From: Kitasatospora cinereorecta
Lineage (GTDB): Bacteria; Actinomycetota; Actinomycetes; Streptomycetales; Streptomycetaceae
Direction: 5' to 3'
DNA: 64,000 nucleotides
Assembly (NCBI RefSeq): GCF_024172095.1
Contig: NZ_JAMZDX010000002.1
Span: 806,001-870,000, forward strand
The notes beneath the pieces were generated by a model that did not search any database, was not told the DNA's origin, and was given only the letters and a program-made list of their open reading frames with translations. Of this stretch, positions 43,101 to 51,265 are shown in pieces (the first letter of the stretch is position 1; the number at the start of each line of letters is the position of its first letter). Made by a program: the position numbers and the translations under genes.

Positions 43101-44711
43101 ATGACCGAACGCACCGCCCGGACCGTGCTGCTGCGCGGCGGCAACGTCTACAGCCCCGCCGACCCGTTCGCCACTGCCATGCTGGTCGAGGGCGAACACA
43201 TCGCCTGGGTCGGCAGCGACGGCGCCGCCGAGGCGTACGCCGACGTCGCCGACGAGATCGTCGAGCTGAACGGTGCGCTGGTCACCCCCGCCTTCGTCGA
43301 CGCCCACGTGCACGCCACCTCGACCGGCCTCGCGCTCACCGGCCTCGACCTCACGGGCTGCCCCTCGATGGCCGCCGCCCTCGAGCGGATCGCCGCCTTC
43401 GCCGCCGACCTCGCCGACGGCGTCCTGATCGGCCACGGCTGGGACGAGACCAAGTGGCCCGAGGGCCGCGCCCCCTCGCTCGCCGAGCTGGACGGCGCCG
43501 CCGGCGGCGCCGCCGTCTACCTCTCGCGCACCGACGTGCACTCCGCGCTCGCCTCCACCGCGCTGCGCGCCGTCACCCCCGACCTCGCCGCGCAGCCCGG
43601 CCACTCGGCCGACGGCCCGCTCAGCCGCGACGCCCACCACGCCGTCCGCCGCGCCGCCCTCGCCCACCTGACGGCCGAGCAGCGCCGCGCCGCCCAGCTC
43701 GCCACCCTGCGCCGGGCCGCCGAACTCGGCATCGGCGCCCTGCACGAGTGCGCCGGCCCCGACATCTCCTCCGAGCAGGACCTCGCTGCCCTGCTCGCCC
43801 TCGCCGCCGAGACCGACGGCCCCGACGTCTTCGGGTACTGGGGCGAACTCGGCGAGGCCGGCGTCGCCACCGCGCGCCGCCTCGGCGCCGTCGGCGCCGG
43901 CGGCGACCTGTTCGCCGACGGCGCGCTCGGCTCGCACACCGCCTGCCTGCACACCCCCTACGCCGACGCCGACCACACCGGCACCGCCTACCTCACCGCC
44001 GAGCAGATCGCCGACCACGTCGCCGCCTGCACCGAGGCCGGCCTGCAGGCCGGCTTCCACGCCATCGGGGACGCGGCGATCGCCGCCGTGCTCGACGGCG
44101 TCCGCGCCGCCGGCGAGCGGGTCGGCGCCGCCCGGGTCAGGGCCCTGCGCCACCGGGTCGAGCACGCCGAGGCCCTCGACGACAAGGCCGTCGCCGCGTT
44201 CGCCGAACTCGGCCTCACCGCGTCCGTCCAGCCCGCCTTCGACGCCGCCTGGGGCGGCCCGGACGGCATGTACGTCCAGCGGCTCGGCGCGGAGCGCGCC
44301 GCCGGGCTCAACCCCTTCGCCGCCATGCTGCGCGCCGGCGTCCCGCTCGCGTTCGGCTCCGACGCCCCCGTCACCCCGCTCGACCCCTGGGGCACCGTCC
44401 GGGCCGCCGCCTTCCACCTCACCCCCGAGCACCGGATCTCCGCCCGCGCCGCGTTCACCGCGCACACCCGCGGCGGGTGGCGCGCGCTCGGGCGGGACCA
44501 GGACGGCGTCCTGGTGCCCGGCGCCGTCGCCAGCTACGCCGTGTGGGACGTCGCCGACCTGGTCGTCCAGGCCCCCGACGACCGCGTCGCCGGCTGGTCC
44601 ACCGACCCCCGCTCCGGCACCCCGGGCCTCCCCGACCTCACCCCGGGCGTCGCCCTCCCCACCTGCAACCGCACCGCCGTCCGCGGCCGCACCGTCTACC
44701 TCGCGAGCTGA
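43101..44711 (+). CDS. YtcJ-type amidohydrolase (Amidohydrolase_3)
   Basis: 536 residues from the ATG at 43101, which lies 7 bp after a GAGACT -10-like box (leaderless). A metal-dependent amidohydrolase: the N-terminal small domain, then the metal-binding DAHVHAT, later GFHAIGDAAI, HRVEHAE with two histidines and GSDAPVTPLDPWGTV with the catalytic Asp. The subfamily hydrolyses exo-cyclic amides or formamides; the substrate is unknown. Confidence 0.9.
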   Translation: MTERTARTVLLRGGNVYSPADPFATAMLVEGEHIAWVGSDGAAEAYADVADEIVELNGALVTPAFVDAHVHATSTGLALTGLDLTGCPSMAAALERIAAFAADLADGVLIGHGWDETKWPEGRAPSLAELDGAAGGAAVYLSRTDVHSALASTALRAVTPDLAAQPGHSADGPLSRDAHHAVRRAALAHLTAEQRRAAQLATLRRAAELGIGALHECAGPDISSEQDLAALLALAAETDGPDVFGYWGELGEAGVATARRLGAVGAGGDLFADGALGSHTACLHTPYADADHTGTAYLTAEQIADHVAACTEAGLQAGFHAIGDAAIAAVLDGVRAAGERVGAARVRALRHRVEHAEALDDKAVAAFAELGLTASVQPAFDAAWGGPDGMYVQRLGAERAAGLNPFAAMLRAGVPLAFGSDAPVTPLDPWGTVRAAAFHLTPEHRISARAAFTAHTRGGWRALGRDQDGVLVPGAVASYAVWDVADLVVQAPDDRVAGWSTDPRSGTPGLPDLTPGVALPTCNRTAVRGRTVYLAS

Positions 44712-44720
44712 CGCGAACCC

Positions 44721-44950
44721 GTAGGGGCGCGGGGAACGGCGCGCGGCGGGAGGCGTCTGCCCGCAGGCCGGCCGGGCGAGCAACCGGCTGTCCCGGACCG
44801 GGTGACAGGTCGGGGCCTGCCGCCCCGCGCAGTTCCTCGCGTCCCTGTGGTTGCCCGGTTGCCCCTTCTTGCGGGCCGACACGAACCAGCAGGGGCTTCG
44901 GAGAGGTCGGGCGAGCCAACAAGGGCGCGGGGAACTGCGCGCGGCGGCAG
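44721..44950. repeat. Three copies of the streptomycete GGGGCGCGGGGAACTGCGCG-type repeat
   Basis: A forward copy (44721-44749), an inverted copy (44821-44852, CGCCCCGCGCAGTTCCTCGC) and another forward copy (44921-44950) lie in the 385-bp gap before lnt. Pairs of forward and inverted copies can form long hairpins. This element is dispersed in intergenic regions of streptomycetes and its function is unknown. The rest of the gap holds no gene. Confidence 0.75.
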
Positions 44951-45096
44951 GGCCGGACCCGTCAGCCGGTCACCGGCGGTCGGTTGCTCGCCCGGTCGGT
45001 CCGCGGGCAGTCGGTGGTTGCTCCTCCTTCGCCCATCCGGGGTACCTTGGGCGCACGATTCACCGAGACGTCACAGCTCAGGGAGATGGTGGCCAC

Positions 45097-46716
45097 GTGG
45101 CCCTGCAGGTAGACCAGGAGCGTCCGGCGGCGGAGCCGGCCACTCGGCCGGGCCGGCTGGCCCGGGTGCGGGCGGGGCTGCCGCGGACCGCGCTGGCGGC
45201 GCTCGCGGGCCTGGTGATGGTCGCGGCCTTCCCGCCGTACGACGTGTGGCCGCTGTCGGTCCTCGCGGTGGCGGCGCTGTCGCTGCTGACCCGGGGGCGG
45301 ACGGCGCGGCAGGGCGCGTGGACGGGCTTCGCGTTCGGTCTGCCGTTCTTCCTCGGGCTGCTGTCCTGGCTGCGGGTGATCGGCTGGGACGCCACCGTGG
45401 GCCTCTCGGTCGCCGAGGCGCTGTTCGTCGCGCTGATGGGCGCGGGTCTGGCGAAGACGTCGCGGCTGCCGGGCTGGCCGGTGTGGGCGGCGTGCCTGTG
45501 GGTGGCGCAGGAGTGGGCCCGCGACCGGCTGCCGCTGGGCGGCTTCCCGTGGGGGCGGCTGGCGTTCGCGAACACGGCGAGCCCGTTCACGCCGCTGGCG
45601 GCGCTGGGCGGGGCTCCGCTGGTGACGTTCGCGGTGGCGCTGGCGGGCACGCTGCTGGCGTGGACGGCGCTGCGCCTGCGCGCGCCGGAGCGCCGTCCCC
45701 GGGCGGTGGCGGTGGGTGCCGTCGGCACCCTGGCGACGATCTTCGCGGGCTACCTGGTGCCGGTGCCGACGTCCGGCTCGGACTCGGTGAGCGTGGCGAT
45801 CGTGCAGGGCAACGTGGAGAAGCCCGGCATGGACTTCCTGGGCCGCCCGATGATGGTGCTGAACAACCACGCCAACGCGACCGAGAAGTTCGCGGCGGAA
45901 GTGGCGGCCGGACGGGCGCCCAAGCCGGACGTGGTGATCTGGCCGGAGAACTCCTCGGACCTGGACCCGTTCAGCGACCCGCAGGCGTACGCCCGGATCG
46001 ACGAGGCGGTGCGGGCGGTCGGCGTGCCGACCCTGGTGGGCGCGCTGGTGGACGGCCCGGACGCGCAGCACGTGCAGAACGAGGGCATCGTCTGGGACCC
46101 GATGTCCGGCCCCGGCGCCTCGTACACCAAGCAGCACCCGGTGCCGTTCGGCGAGTACGTGCCGTTCCGGGCCGAGCTGTCGAAGGTGATCACCCGGCTG
46201 CAGCGGGTGGCGCGGGACTTCTACCCGGGCAAGGGCAACGGCGTGATGCAGCTGGGCCCGGCGCGCATCGGTGACGTGATCTGCTTCGAGGTGGCGTACG
46301 ACGAGATCATCCGCGACACCGTGAACGACGGCGGCCGGGTGCTGGTGGTGCAGACCAACAACGCGACGTACGCCGAGACCGGTCAGCCCGAGCAGCAGCT
46401 GGCGATGTCCCGGCTGCGGGCGGTGGAGCACGGACGGGCAGTGCTGATCGCGGCGACCAGCGGCATCAGCGCGGTGATCACGCCGGACGGCACGGTGGTC
46501 TCGCACAGCAAGGAGCTGACCTCCGAGGTGCTGACCGCCCGGGTGCCGCTGCGCGACCAGCGGACGGTGGCGGACGACCTGGGGGCGGGCCCGGAGTGGG
46601 CGATGGCCCTCGCGGGTGTGCTGGCCTGCGGTGTCGCGGTGGCGGCCGGGTTCCGGCGGCGCCGGTCGGACGGAACACCGGACGGCGGCGAACCGTTGTC
46701 CACGGTGGTGCCGTAG
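45097..46716 (+). CDS. lnt: Apolipoprotein N-acyltransferase
   Basis: 539 residues from GTG with GGGA upstream. About six to eight N-terminal membrane helices, then a nitrilase-type domain from ~230 (VSVAIVQGNVEKPG; catalytic Glu in IWPENSSD, Lys in SYTKQHPVPFGEYVPF, and Cys in IGDVICFEVAYDE), then a last helix. It N-acylates the lipidated cysteine of lipoproteins. The upstream gap carries three repeat elements. It is followed by fxsA after 40 bp. Confidence 0.93.
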   Translation: MALQVDQERPAAEPATRPGRLARVRAGLPRTALAALAGLVMVAAFPPYDVWPLSVLAVAALSLLTRGRTARQGAWTGFAFGLPFFLGLLSWLRVIGWDATVGLSVAEALFVALMGAGLAKTSRLPGWPVWAACLWVAQEWARDRLPLGGFPWGRLAFANTASPFTPLAALGGAPLVTFAVALAGTLLAWTALRLRAPERRPRAVAVGAVGTLATIFAGYLVPVPTSGSDSVSVAIVQGNVEKPGMDFLGRPMMVLNNHANATEKFAAEVAAGRAPKPDVVIWPENSSDLDPFSDPQAYARIDEAVRAVGVPTLVGALVDGPDAQHVQNEGIVWDPMSGPGASYTKQHPVPFGEYVPFRAELSKVITRLQRVARDFYPGKGNGVMQLGPARIGDVICFEVAYDEIIRDTVNDGGRVLVVQTNNATYAETGQPEQQLAMSRLRAVEHGRAVLIAATSGISAVITPDGTVVSHSKELTSEVLTARVPLRDQRTVADDLGAGPEWAMALAGVLACGVAVAAGFRRRRSDGTPDGGEPLSTVVP

Positions 46717-46756
46717 TCACGGCCGGAGTCCGCCGGCCGGTGCGGAGAGCACCGCG

Positions 46757-47353
46757 ATGGAGTGGATCCGTACCGTGTCCCAGCAAGCTACCCCGGTCCG
46801 TCCGGCCCCGCGCAGCCGTCTGCGGCGGGTGCTGCCGCTGCTGATCGCCGCCTGGCTGGTGCTGGAGATCTGGCTGGTGACGGTGGTGGCCGACGTGGTC
46901 GGCTGGTCCACCGTCCTGCTGCTGCTGATCGCCGGCGTCGTGCTCGGCGGCATGGTGATCAAGCGGGCGGGGCGCCGGGCCTTCGCCGCGGCGGTCGAGC
47001 AGTCGAAGGACCCGCAGTCCGCCCAGCCGCAGACCGGCACCACCATGACGGTGCTGGCGGGCCTGCTGCTGATCGTGCCGGGCTTCCTGTCGGACGTGCT
47101 GGCCGTCACCCTGCTGCTGCCGCCGACCCGGGCGCTGTGGCGGGCGCTCGGCCGCCGGACGGCGAAGCGGGTGCTGAACTCGACGGCGCCGGTGGGCGCC
47201 GACCGGCTCGCCGACGCGATGCGCCTGCAGGAGCAGATGCGGATCCACCGGCCGGACGGCAAGGTCATCCAGGGCGAGGTGGTCGACCCGGCACAGGGCC
47301 CGCAGGGTTCGCATGGTCCGGACACCGACTACCGCCCGCCGCTGACCCACTGA
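46757..47353 (+). CDS. fxsA: FxsA-family membrane protein
   Basis: 198 residues from ATG with GGAGAG upstream. Family signature at the N-terminus (LLIAAWLVLEIWLVTVVADVVGW) and GLLLIVPGFLSDVLAVTLLLPPTR. Four membrane helices with a long hydrophilic tail. FxsA overexpression relieves phage T7 exclusion in E. coli; its normal function is unknown. Probably in one unit with lnt. Confidence 0.9.
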   Translation: MEWIRTVSQQATPVRPAPRSRLRRVLPLLIAAWLVLEIWLVTVVADVVGWSTVLLLLIAGVVLGGMVIKRAGRRAFAAAVEQSKDPQSAQPQTGTTMTVLAGLLLIVPGFLSDVLAVTLLLPPTRALWRALGRRTAKRVLNSTAPVGADRLADAMRLQEQMRIHRPDGKVIQGEVVDPAQGPQGSHGPDTDYRPPLTH

Positions 47354-47358
47354 GCGGG

Positions 47359-47405
47359 CAACCGCGAGGGGCCCCGGGCGGATCGCCCGGGGCCCCTCGC
47401 GGTTG
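47359..47405. terminator. Bidirectional terminator between fxsA and rbpA
   Basis: A perfect 22-bp inverted repeat (47359-47380 and 47384-47405) with a 3-base loop lies between the converging fxsA and rbpA genes. Confidence 0.9.
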
Positions 47406-47446
47406 TTGCGCTGTGTCGGTTGCGCTGTGCTGTCGGTCCGCAGCGC

Positions 47447-47821
47447 CTAGGCGCTCTTGCGGGTGTCGCGCGGGTGGACCGCGAGGTTCATCCCGCCGGA
47501 GCGGAGCACGGCCAGCCGCTCGGCCAGCACCTCCTCCAGCTCCTCCCGCGTCCGGCGCTCCATCAGCATGTCCCAGTGCGTGCGGGTCGGCTTGGTCTTC
47601 TTCTCCTCCGGCTCGTCGCCGTCGAGAAGGGCCGCCTCCTGGCCGCAGAAGCGGCACTCCCACACCGCGGGGATCTCGGCCTCGACGGAGAAGGGCACCT
47701 CGAAGCGGTGTCCGTTCTGACATGCGTACTCGACGGTCTGGCGCGGCGCCAGATCAATACCGCGGTCGGTCTCGTAGCTGGTCGCCCCGAGTCGCGTGCC
47801 GCGGAGAGCTCGCTCGCTCAT
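47447..47821 (-). CDS. rbpA: RNA polymerase-binding protein RbpA
   Basis: 124 residues. RbpA binds the housekeeping sigma factor and core RNA polymerase and stabilises the open complex; it is essential or important in actinomycetes. Signatures: the N-terminal tail, a zinc-binding core (YACQNGHRFEVPF and WECRFCGQEA), and the basic linker plus sigma-interacting helix (THWDMLMERRTREELEEVLAERLAVLR). It has a SigR-type promoter. Confidence 0.97.
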   Translation of the reverse strand: MSERALRGTRLGATSYETDRGIDLAPRQTVEYACQNGHRFEVPFSVEAEIPAVWECRFCGQEAALLDGDEPEEKKTKPTRTHWDMLMERRTREELEEVLAERLAVLRSGGMNLAVHPRDTRKSA

Positions 47822-47884
47822 GAATCGTGCCTCCCGGGCTTCTGGCCCACAGGACTAGTTGGTCGCTGTCTTCGTCGTTCGGTG

Positions 47885-47910
47885 AACGCGCGGCCGTCGA
47901 CGAAGATTCC
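47885..47910 (-). promoter_or_regulatory. SigR (disulfide stress) promoter of rbpA
   Basis: On the minus strand GGAAT (47910-47906) and GTT (47887-47885) are separated by exactly 18 bp, the SigR consensus. The predicted start is ~57 bp upstream of the rbpA ATG at 47821. rbpA is a known SigR target in Streptomyces coelicolor. Confidence 0.82.
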
Positions 47911-47970
47911 CGTCCCGGGACATGCGTCGCCTGTCGTGCCGCCCCTGTTTGTACCCATCGTCGCCCGTTT

Positions 47971-48009
47971 TGTCACATCTGATCGGTGATATCACCTGGC
48001 GTGTCACAT
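47971..48009. promoter_or_regulatory. Direct repeats and palindrome upstream of rbpA
   Basis: Two TGTCACAT copies (47971-47978 and 48002-48009) flank a perfect palindrome GGTGATATCACC (47985-47996). They lie upstream of the SigR promoter, between the rbpA and FtsK-like genes, and could bind a second regulator or mark another promoter. Confidence 0.45.
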
Positions 48010-48034
48010 ATTGTGCAGATTGCGACCGTGGTGT

Positions 48035-49651
48035 TCACCACACCGGCCGCGGGCGGATTCCCGGCGTGTCCTTGGTGAGCTCCACCGCGGCGGCCGGTTC
48101 CGGCTCGGTGGTCTCGACCACCGTAGCCGATGTCGGAGCCGGGCTCGGAGCCGGCCGGGCCGGGGCCTCGGTCCGGGTGTCGCGGTGCGGCAGCAGCGCG
48201 ATCACCGCGTCCCGCAGCCGGGCCGGCGCCTCCTCGTCCAACGGGTCGACGGTCGCCGGGACCTGCAGCCGCACCGGGGCGGCGGTGCCGATCCGGGCGT
48301 AGCCGCGGCCGGGCGGCGTCTGCGCGGCGGGCACGATGTCCAACGCCACGCCCAGCGCCGCCGAGCCGGTCTCCGGGGTGACCGGGCCGAGTACCACCCG
48401 GGCCCGGGCGGCGGCCCGGACGGTGGGGGAGATCCGGTCGCGGGCCTCGACGTCGTCCGCGAAGACCACGGTGACCCGGGCCGCCCGGCCGTGCCGCAGC
48501 GGCACCTCCAGCAGCTCCTGCGGGTCCGGGCGGCCCTCCGCCTGGGCCAGCTCGCTGAGCTCGGTGGGGTGGTCCAGCAGCAGCCACAGCGGCCGGGTGG
48601 CGTCCTCCGGGGCGGCGACCCCGTGGTGGCGGGCGGCGTTCAGCGCGACCAGCCGCCGCTCGGTCTCCTTGGCCACCCACTCGATCGCGGCCACCGCGCC
48701 GTGCAGGCTGGTCTCCACCGTGTGCACGCCCGGCCGGTTGACCAGGCAGGCGTGCTCGCCGGTGCCGGCGCCGTCGATCACCACCAGGTCGCCGTACGGC
48801 AGTGCCTGCAGGGCGATGGCGCGCAGCAGGGTGGAGGTGCCGAAGCCGGCCGTGCCGAGGGCCAGCAGGTGCGGCTCGGCCGAGCGCGGACCGACCCGCC
48901 AGACGACCGGGGGCTGCTGGGCGGTGCCGCCGGGCCGGCTGACCGGGATGGTGCGCCGGCTGCCCAGGTCGTCGGTGAAGCCGAGCACGATCTCGCCGGG
49001 CGCGGTCACGAAGGTCTGCGCGGCGATGTCGGTGGCCAGCGGGGCGAGCGCAACCACCCGCAGCCGGTTGGACTCCTCGTCCCAGTCGAAGCGGTACTCC
49101 CGGGCGCGGCCTGCCTTGCCCTGGATCACCTGCTCGATCCTGGCCCGGGCGGCCGGCTCGGTGTCGGTGAAGTAGGCGGGGTAGGACAGCTCCAGCGCGC
49201 CGAGGCGGCCCTCCTCGTCGAACTCCCAGGAGGCGAAGGCGTTCTTGTAGCTGCCCTCCAGGCTGAACAGCGGGCAGGCGTCGTCGACGCCGCCGAGGTA
49301 GGGGGTGAGCGCCGCGTACAGGGCGGTCAGCTTGAGGTCGGCGGCGTCCGGCTCGGGGGCGGGCGCCGCCTTGGGGTCGCGTCCGACCCAGGCGGCGCTG
49401 GCCATCAGCGCGACCACAGCCAGCAGCGGGCCGTGCGGCAGCAGGAAGACGCCGACCAGGGCGGCGGCGCACAGGAACAGCGTGGGACCGCGCCGCTCCC
49501 TGGGGGTGGCGGCCCAGCGGACCTTGGCCCAGTCGGCGTGGCGGCGCAGGCCCCGACCGATCAGGGCGAGCGGGGCGAACATGTCGGCGGCGTGGTCGCC
49601 GGCGGTTCTGGCGAGGTCGCGCCCCCGGGTGAGGTGGCGGGTGAGGGACAT
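48035..49651 (-). CDS. FtsK/SpoIIIE-like membrane protein with degenerate P-loop
   Basis: 538 residues. Two membrane helices at ~57-90, then a cytoplasmic part. In the region equivalent to an FtsK-type ATPase the P-loop reads GTAGFGTSTL (266-275), with Thr where the catalytic Lys should be, and a Walker-B-like VVIDGAGTG follows, so ATP hydrolysis is doubtful. The C-terminal ~40 residues are Pro/Ala/Glu-rich. The layout resembles streptomycete FtsK-like or conjugation-like proteins. The next gene upstream is a small membrane protein. Confidence 0.7.
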   Translation of the reverse strand: MSLTRHLTRGRDLARTAGDHAADMFAPLALIGRGLRRHADWAKVRWAATPRERRGPTLFLCAAALVGVFLLPHGPLLAVVALMASAAWVGRDPKAAPAPEPDAADLKLTALYAALTPYLGGVDDACPLFSLEGSYKNAFASWEFDEEGRLGALELSYPAYFTDTEPAARARIEQVIQGKAGRAREYRFDWDEESNRLRVVALAPLATDIAAQTFVTAPGEIVLGFTDDLGSRRTIPVSRPGGTAQQPPVVWRVGPRSAEPHLLALGTAGFGTSTLLRAIALQALPYGDLVVIDGAGTGEHACLVNRPGVHTVETSLHGAVAAIEWVAKETERRLVALNAARHHGVAAPEDATRPLWLLLDHPTELSELAQAEGRPDPQELLEVPLRHGRAARVTVVFADDVEARDRISPTVRAAARARVVLGPVTPETGSAALGVALDIVPAAQTPPGRGYARIGTAAPVRLQVPATVDPLDEEAPARLRDAVIALLPHRDTRTEAPARPAPSPAPTSATVVETTEPEPAAAVELTKDTPGIRPRPVW

Positions 49652-49733
49652 GCGGGCTCCGGTGGCTGTGGGACTGGCAGGGGGCCCGGGAGCGGTGGGG
49701 TCCGCTCCCGGGCCGGGGGTCAGGAGCGCACGG

Positions 49734-49928
49734 TCAGAACTTGAGGCCGCCGATCAGGCTGGCCAGGCTCGCGCCGCCGGCCTGGATGCTGGGGGCGATC
49801 GAGGAGCCCGCGACGTAGAAACCGAACAGCGCGCAGACCACGGCATGCGAGATCTTCAGGCCGTCCCGGCGGAAGAAGAGAAAGGCGATGACGCCGAACA
49901 GGACGATGCCGGAGATGGAGAGAATCAC
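49734..49928 (-). CDS. Small hydrophobic membrane protein
   Basis: 64 residues from a GTG preceded by GAGGAG; upstream open-frame sequence has no ribosome-binding site. Two membrane helices, ILSISGIVLFGVIAFLFF and AVVCALFGFYVAGSS, are joined by a basic loop, with a Gly/Ser-rich tail. It lies 82 bp before the FtsK-like gene and may be its partner; unrecognised family. Confidence 0.7.
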   Translation of the reverse strand: MILSISGIVLFGVIAFLFFRRDGLKISHAVVCALFGFYVAGSSIAPSIQAGGASLASLIGGLKF

Positions 49929-50265
49929 GGGTCTGCTCCTCGCGGGGCTAGGGGGGGACAGTGTTGCAGAAAGTGCCTTTATGGTGACAAAAAGTAATAG
50001 ATGATGTGGCATGGCAAACGGGTGGATCTGTCGTGGTCCGGCGCATCGGCGGTGTACGTCCGGCCCGGCGACCGTGCCGGGCCGGTGCGGGAAGCGCCGC
50101 GTGGGCCGCGCTGACAGGCGTCCCCCGGTGCGGGCCGGGCGTTCGACGGGTTTCGGAAATTCGCCCGAACGGACGCGTTGCCCCGTCGGCCACCGGGGTC
50201 CGCTACCGTGCCCTGTGACCGGACAGGTTGATACCGACTGTGGACACCCGACCCGTGAGGCCGCC
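49929..50265. other. Intergenic region with an AT-rich promoter-like stretch
   Basis: 337 bp without a gene. The stretch 49965-50025 is notably AT-richer than its surroundings and contains run-like sequence (TGACAAAAAGTAATAGATG), as expected for the promoter of the minus-strand small membrane protein. The remainder is GC-rich and shows no hairpin that I would call. Confidence 0.45.
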
Positions 50266-50709
50266 ATGACCGACTCCGCCCTGCCCGCCGACGACACCGC
50301 GGACGACACCGCCGACCGCGGACCCGAGCTCGACGCCGAGCTGATCGCCCTCGCCGGGCGGCTGTTCGACGCCGCCCGCGCCGGCGACGCCGCGATGCTC
50401 ACCGCCTACCTCGACGCGGGAGCCCCCACCGGCATCCTCAACGAGCGCGGCGACACGCTGGTGATGCTCGCCGCCTACCACGGCCACGCCGAGGCGGTAC
50501 GGGTGCTGCTCGCACACGGAGCCGACCCGAACCAGCTCAACGACCGCGGCCAGACCCCGCTGGCCGGCGCCGTCTTCAAGGGCGCCGAGGACGTCATCGA
50601 CGCCCTGCTGACCGGCGGCGCCGACCCGGCCGCCGGCACCCCCTCGGCCGTGGAGACCGCCGAGATGTTCGGCAAGGCCGAGCTGGTGGCCCGGTTCGGC
50701 GCCCGCTGA
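50266..50709 (+). CDS. Ankyrin-repeat protein
   Basis: 147 residues from ATG. An acidic N-terminus (Asp/Thr-rich) precedes about three ankyrin repeats, seen in DAARAGDAAMLTAYLDAGAP, GDTLVMLAAYHGHAEAVRVLLAHGADPNQLNDRGQTPL and GAEDVIDALLTGGADPAAG. A protein-binding scaffold, soluble. Its stop is 22 bp from the GNAT gene. Confidence 0.88.
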   Translation: MTDSALPADDTADDTADRGPELDAELIALAGRLFDAARAGDAAMLTAYLDAGAPTGILNERGDTLVMLAAYHGHAEAVRVLLAHGADPNQLNDRGQTPLAGAVFKGAEDVIDALLTGGADPAAGTPSAVETAEMFGKAELVARFGAR

Positions 50710-50717
50710 GCGGTTTG

Positions 50718-50723
50718 TAGGCT
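50718..50723 (+). promoter_or_regulatory. -10 element of a leaderless GNAT promoter
   Basis: TAGGCT ends 8 bp before the ATG at 50732, giving a start at the codon itself. It supports the ATG at 50732 rather than the in-frame TTG at 50723. Confidence 0.4.
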
Positions 50724-50731
50724 TGACGACC

Positions 50732-51205
50732 ATGGAGATACGCACCACCGGCTTCGGCCACCCGGACGCGCAGAAGCTGGCGGCCGAGGTCCAGCAGGAG
50801 TACGTCGCCCGCTACGGCGACATCGACCAGACCTCGATGCACACCGACCACTTCGACCCGCCCGGCGGACTCTTCGTGATCGCCTATCTCGACGACGAGC
50901 CGGTCGCCTGCGGCGGCTGGCGGGCCAAGGAGCAGGACGAGGACGGCCTGCTCGACGGCGACGCCGAACTCAAGCGGATGTACGTGGTGCCCGCGGCCCG
51001 CGGCCGCGGGCTCGCCCGCACCGTCCTGCGCCACCTGGAGCGCACCGCCGTCGAGGCCGGGCGCACCCGCCTGGTGCTGGAGACCGGCAACAAGCAGCCG
51101 GAGGCCATCGGGCTGTACGAGTCCGAGGGGTACCGGGCGATCCGCAAGTTCGGCTACTACAAGGACCACCCGGACGCCATCTGCCTCGGCAAGACCCTGG
51201 TCTGA
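50732..51205 (+). CDS. GNAT-family N-acetyltransferase
   Basis: 157 residues. The acetyl-CoA-binding core is clear: LKRMYVVPAARGRGLARTVLRHLERTAVEAG (motif A with the RGRGLA pyrophosphate loop) and LYESEGYRAI near the end (motif B). Substrate unknown. Followed by two hairpins (51196-51212 and 51225-51265) before the convergent nucleotidyltransferase gene. Confidence 0.88.
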   Translation: MEIRTTGFGHPDAQKLAAEVQQEYVARYGDIDQTSMHTDHFDPPGGLFVIAYLDDEPVACGGWRAKEQDEDGLLDGDAELKRMYVVPAARGRGLARTVLRHLERTAVEAGRTRLVLETGNKQPEAIGLYESEGYRAIRKFGYYKDHPDAICLGKTLV

Positions 51206-51224
51206 GACCAGGCGGACCCGCCGG

Positions 51225-51265
51225 CCGCGCCCCTGACCGCCCGCGAGGGCCGGTCAGGGGCGCGG
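51225..51265. terminator. Bidirectional terminator between GNAT and nucleotidyltransferase genes
   Basis: A perfect 15-bp GC stem (51225-51239 with 51251-51265) sits between the converging stops; its right arm overlaps the stop codon of the minus-strand gene. A second stem, CCTGGTCT/AGACCAGG at 51196-51212, overlaps the GNAT stop codon. Confidence 0.75.
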
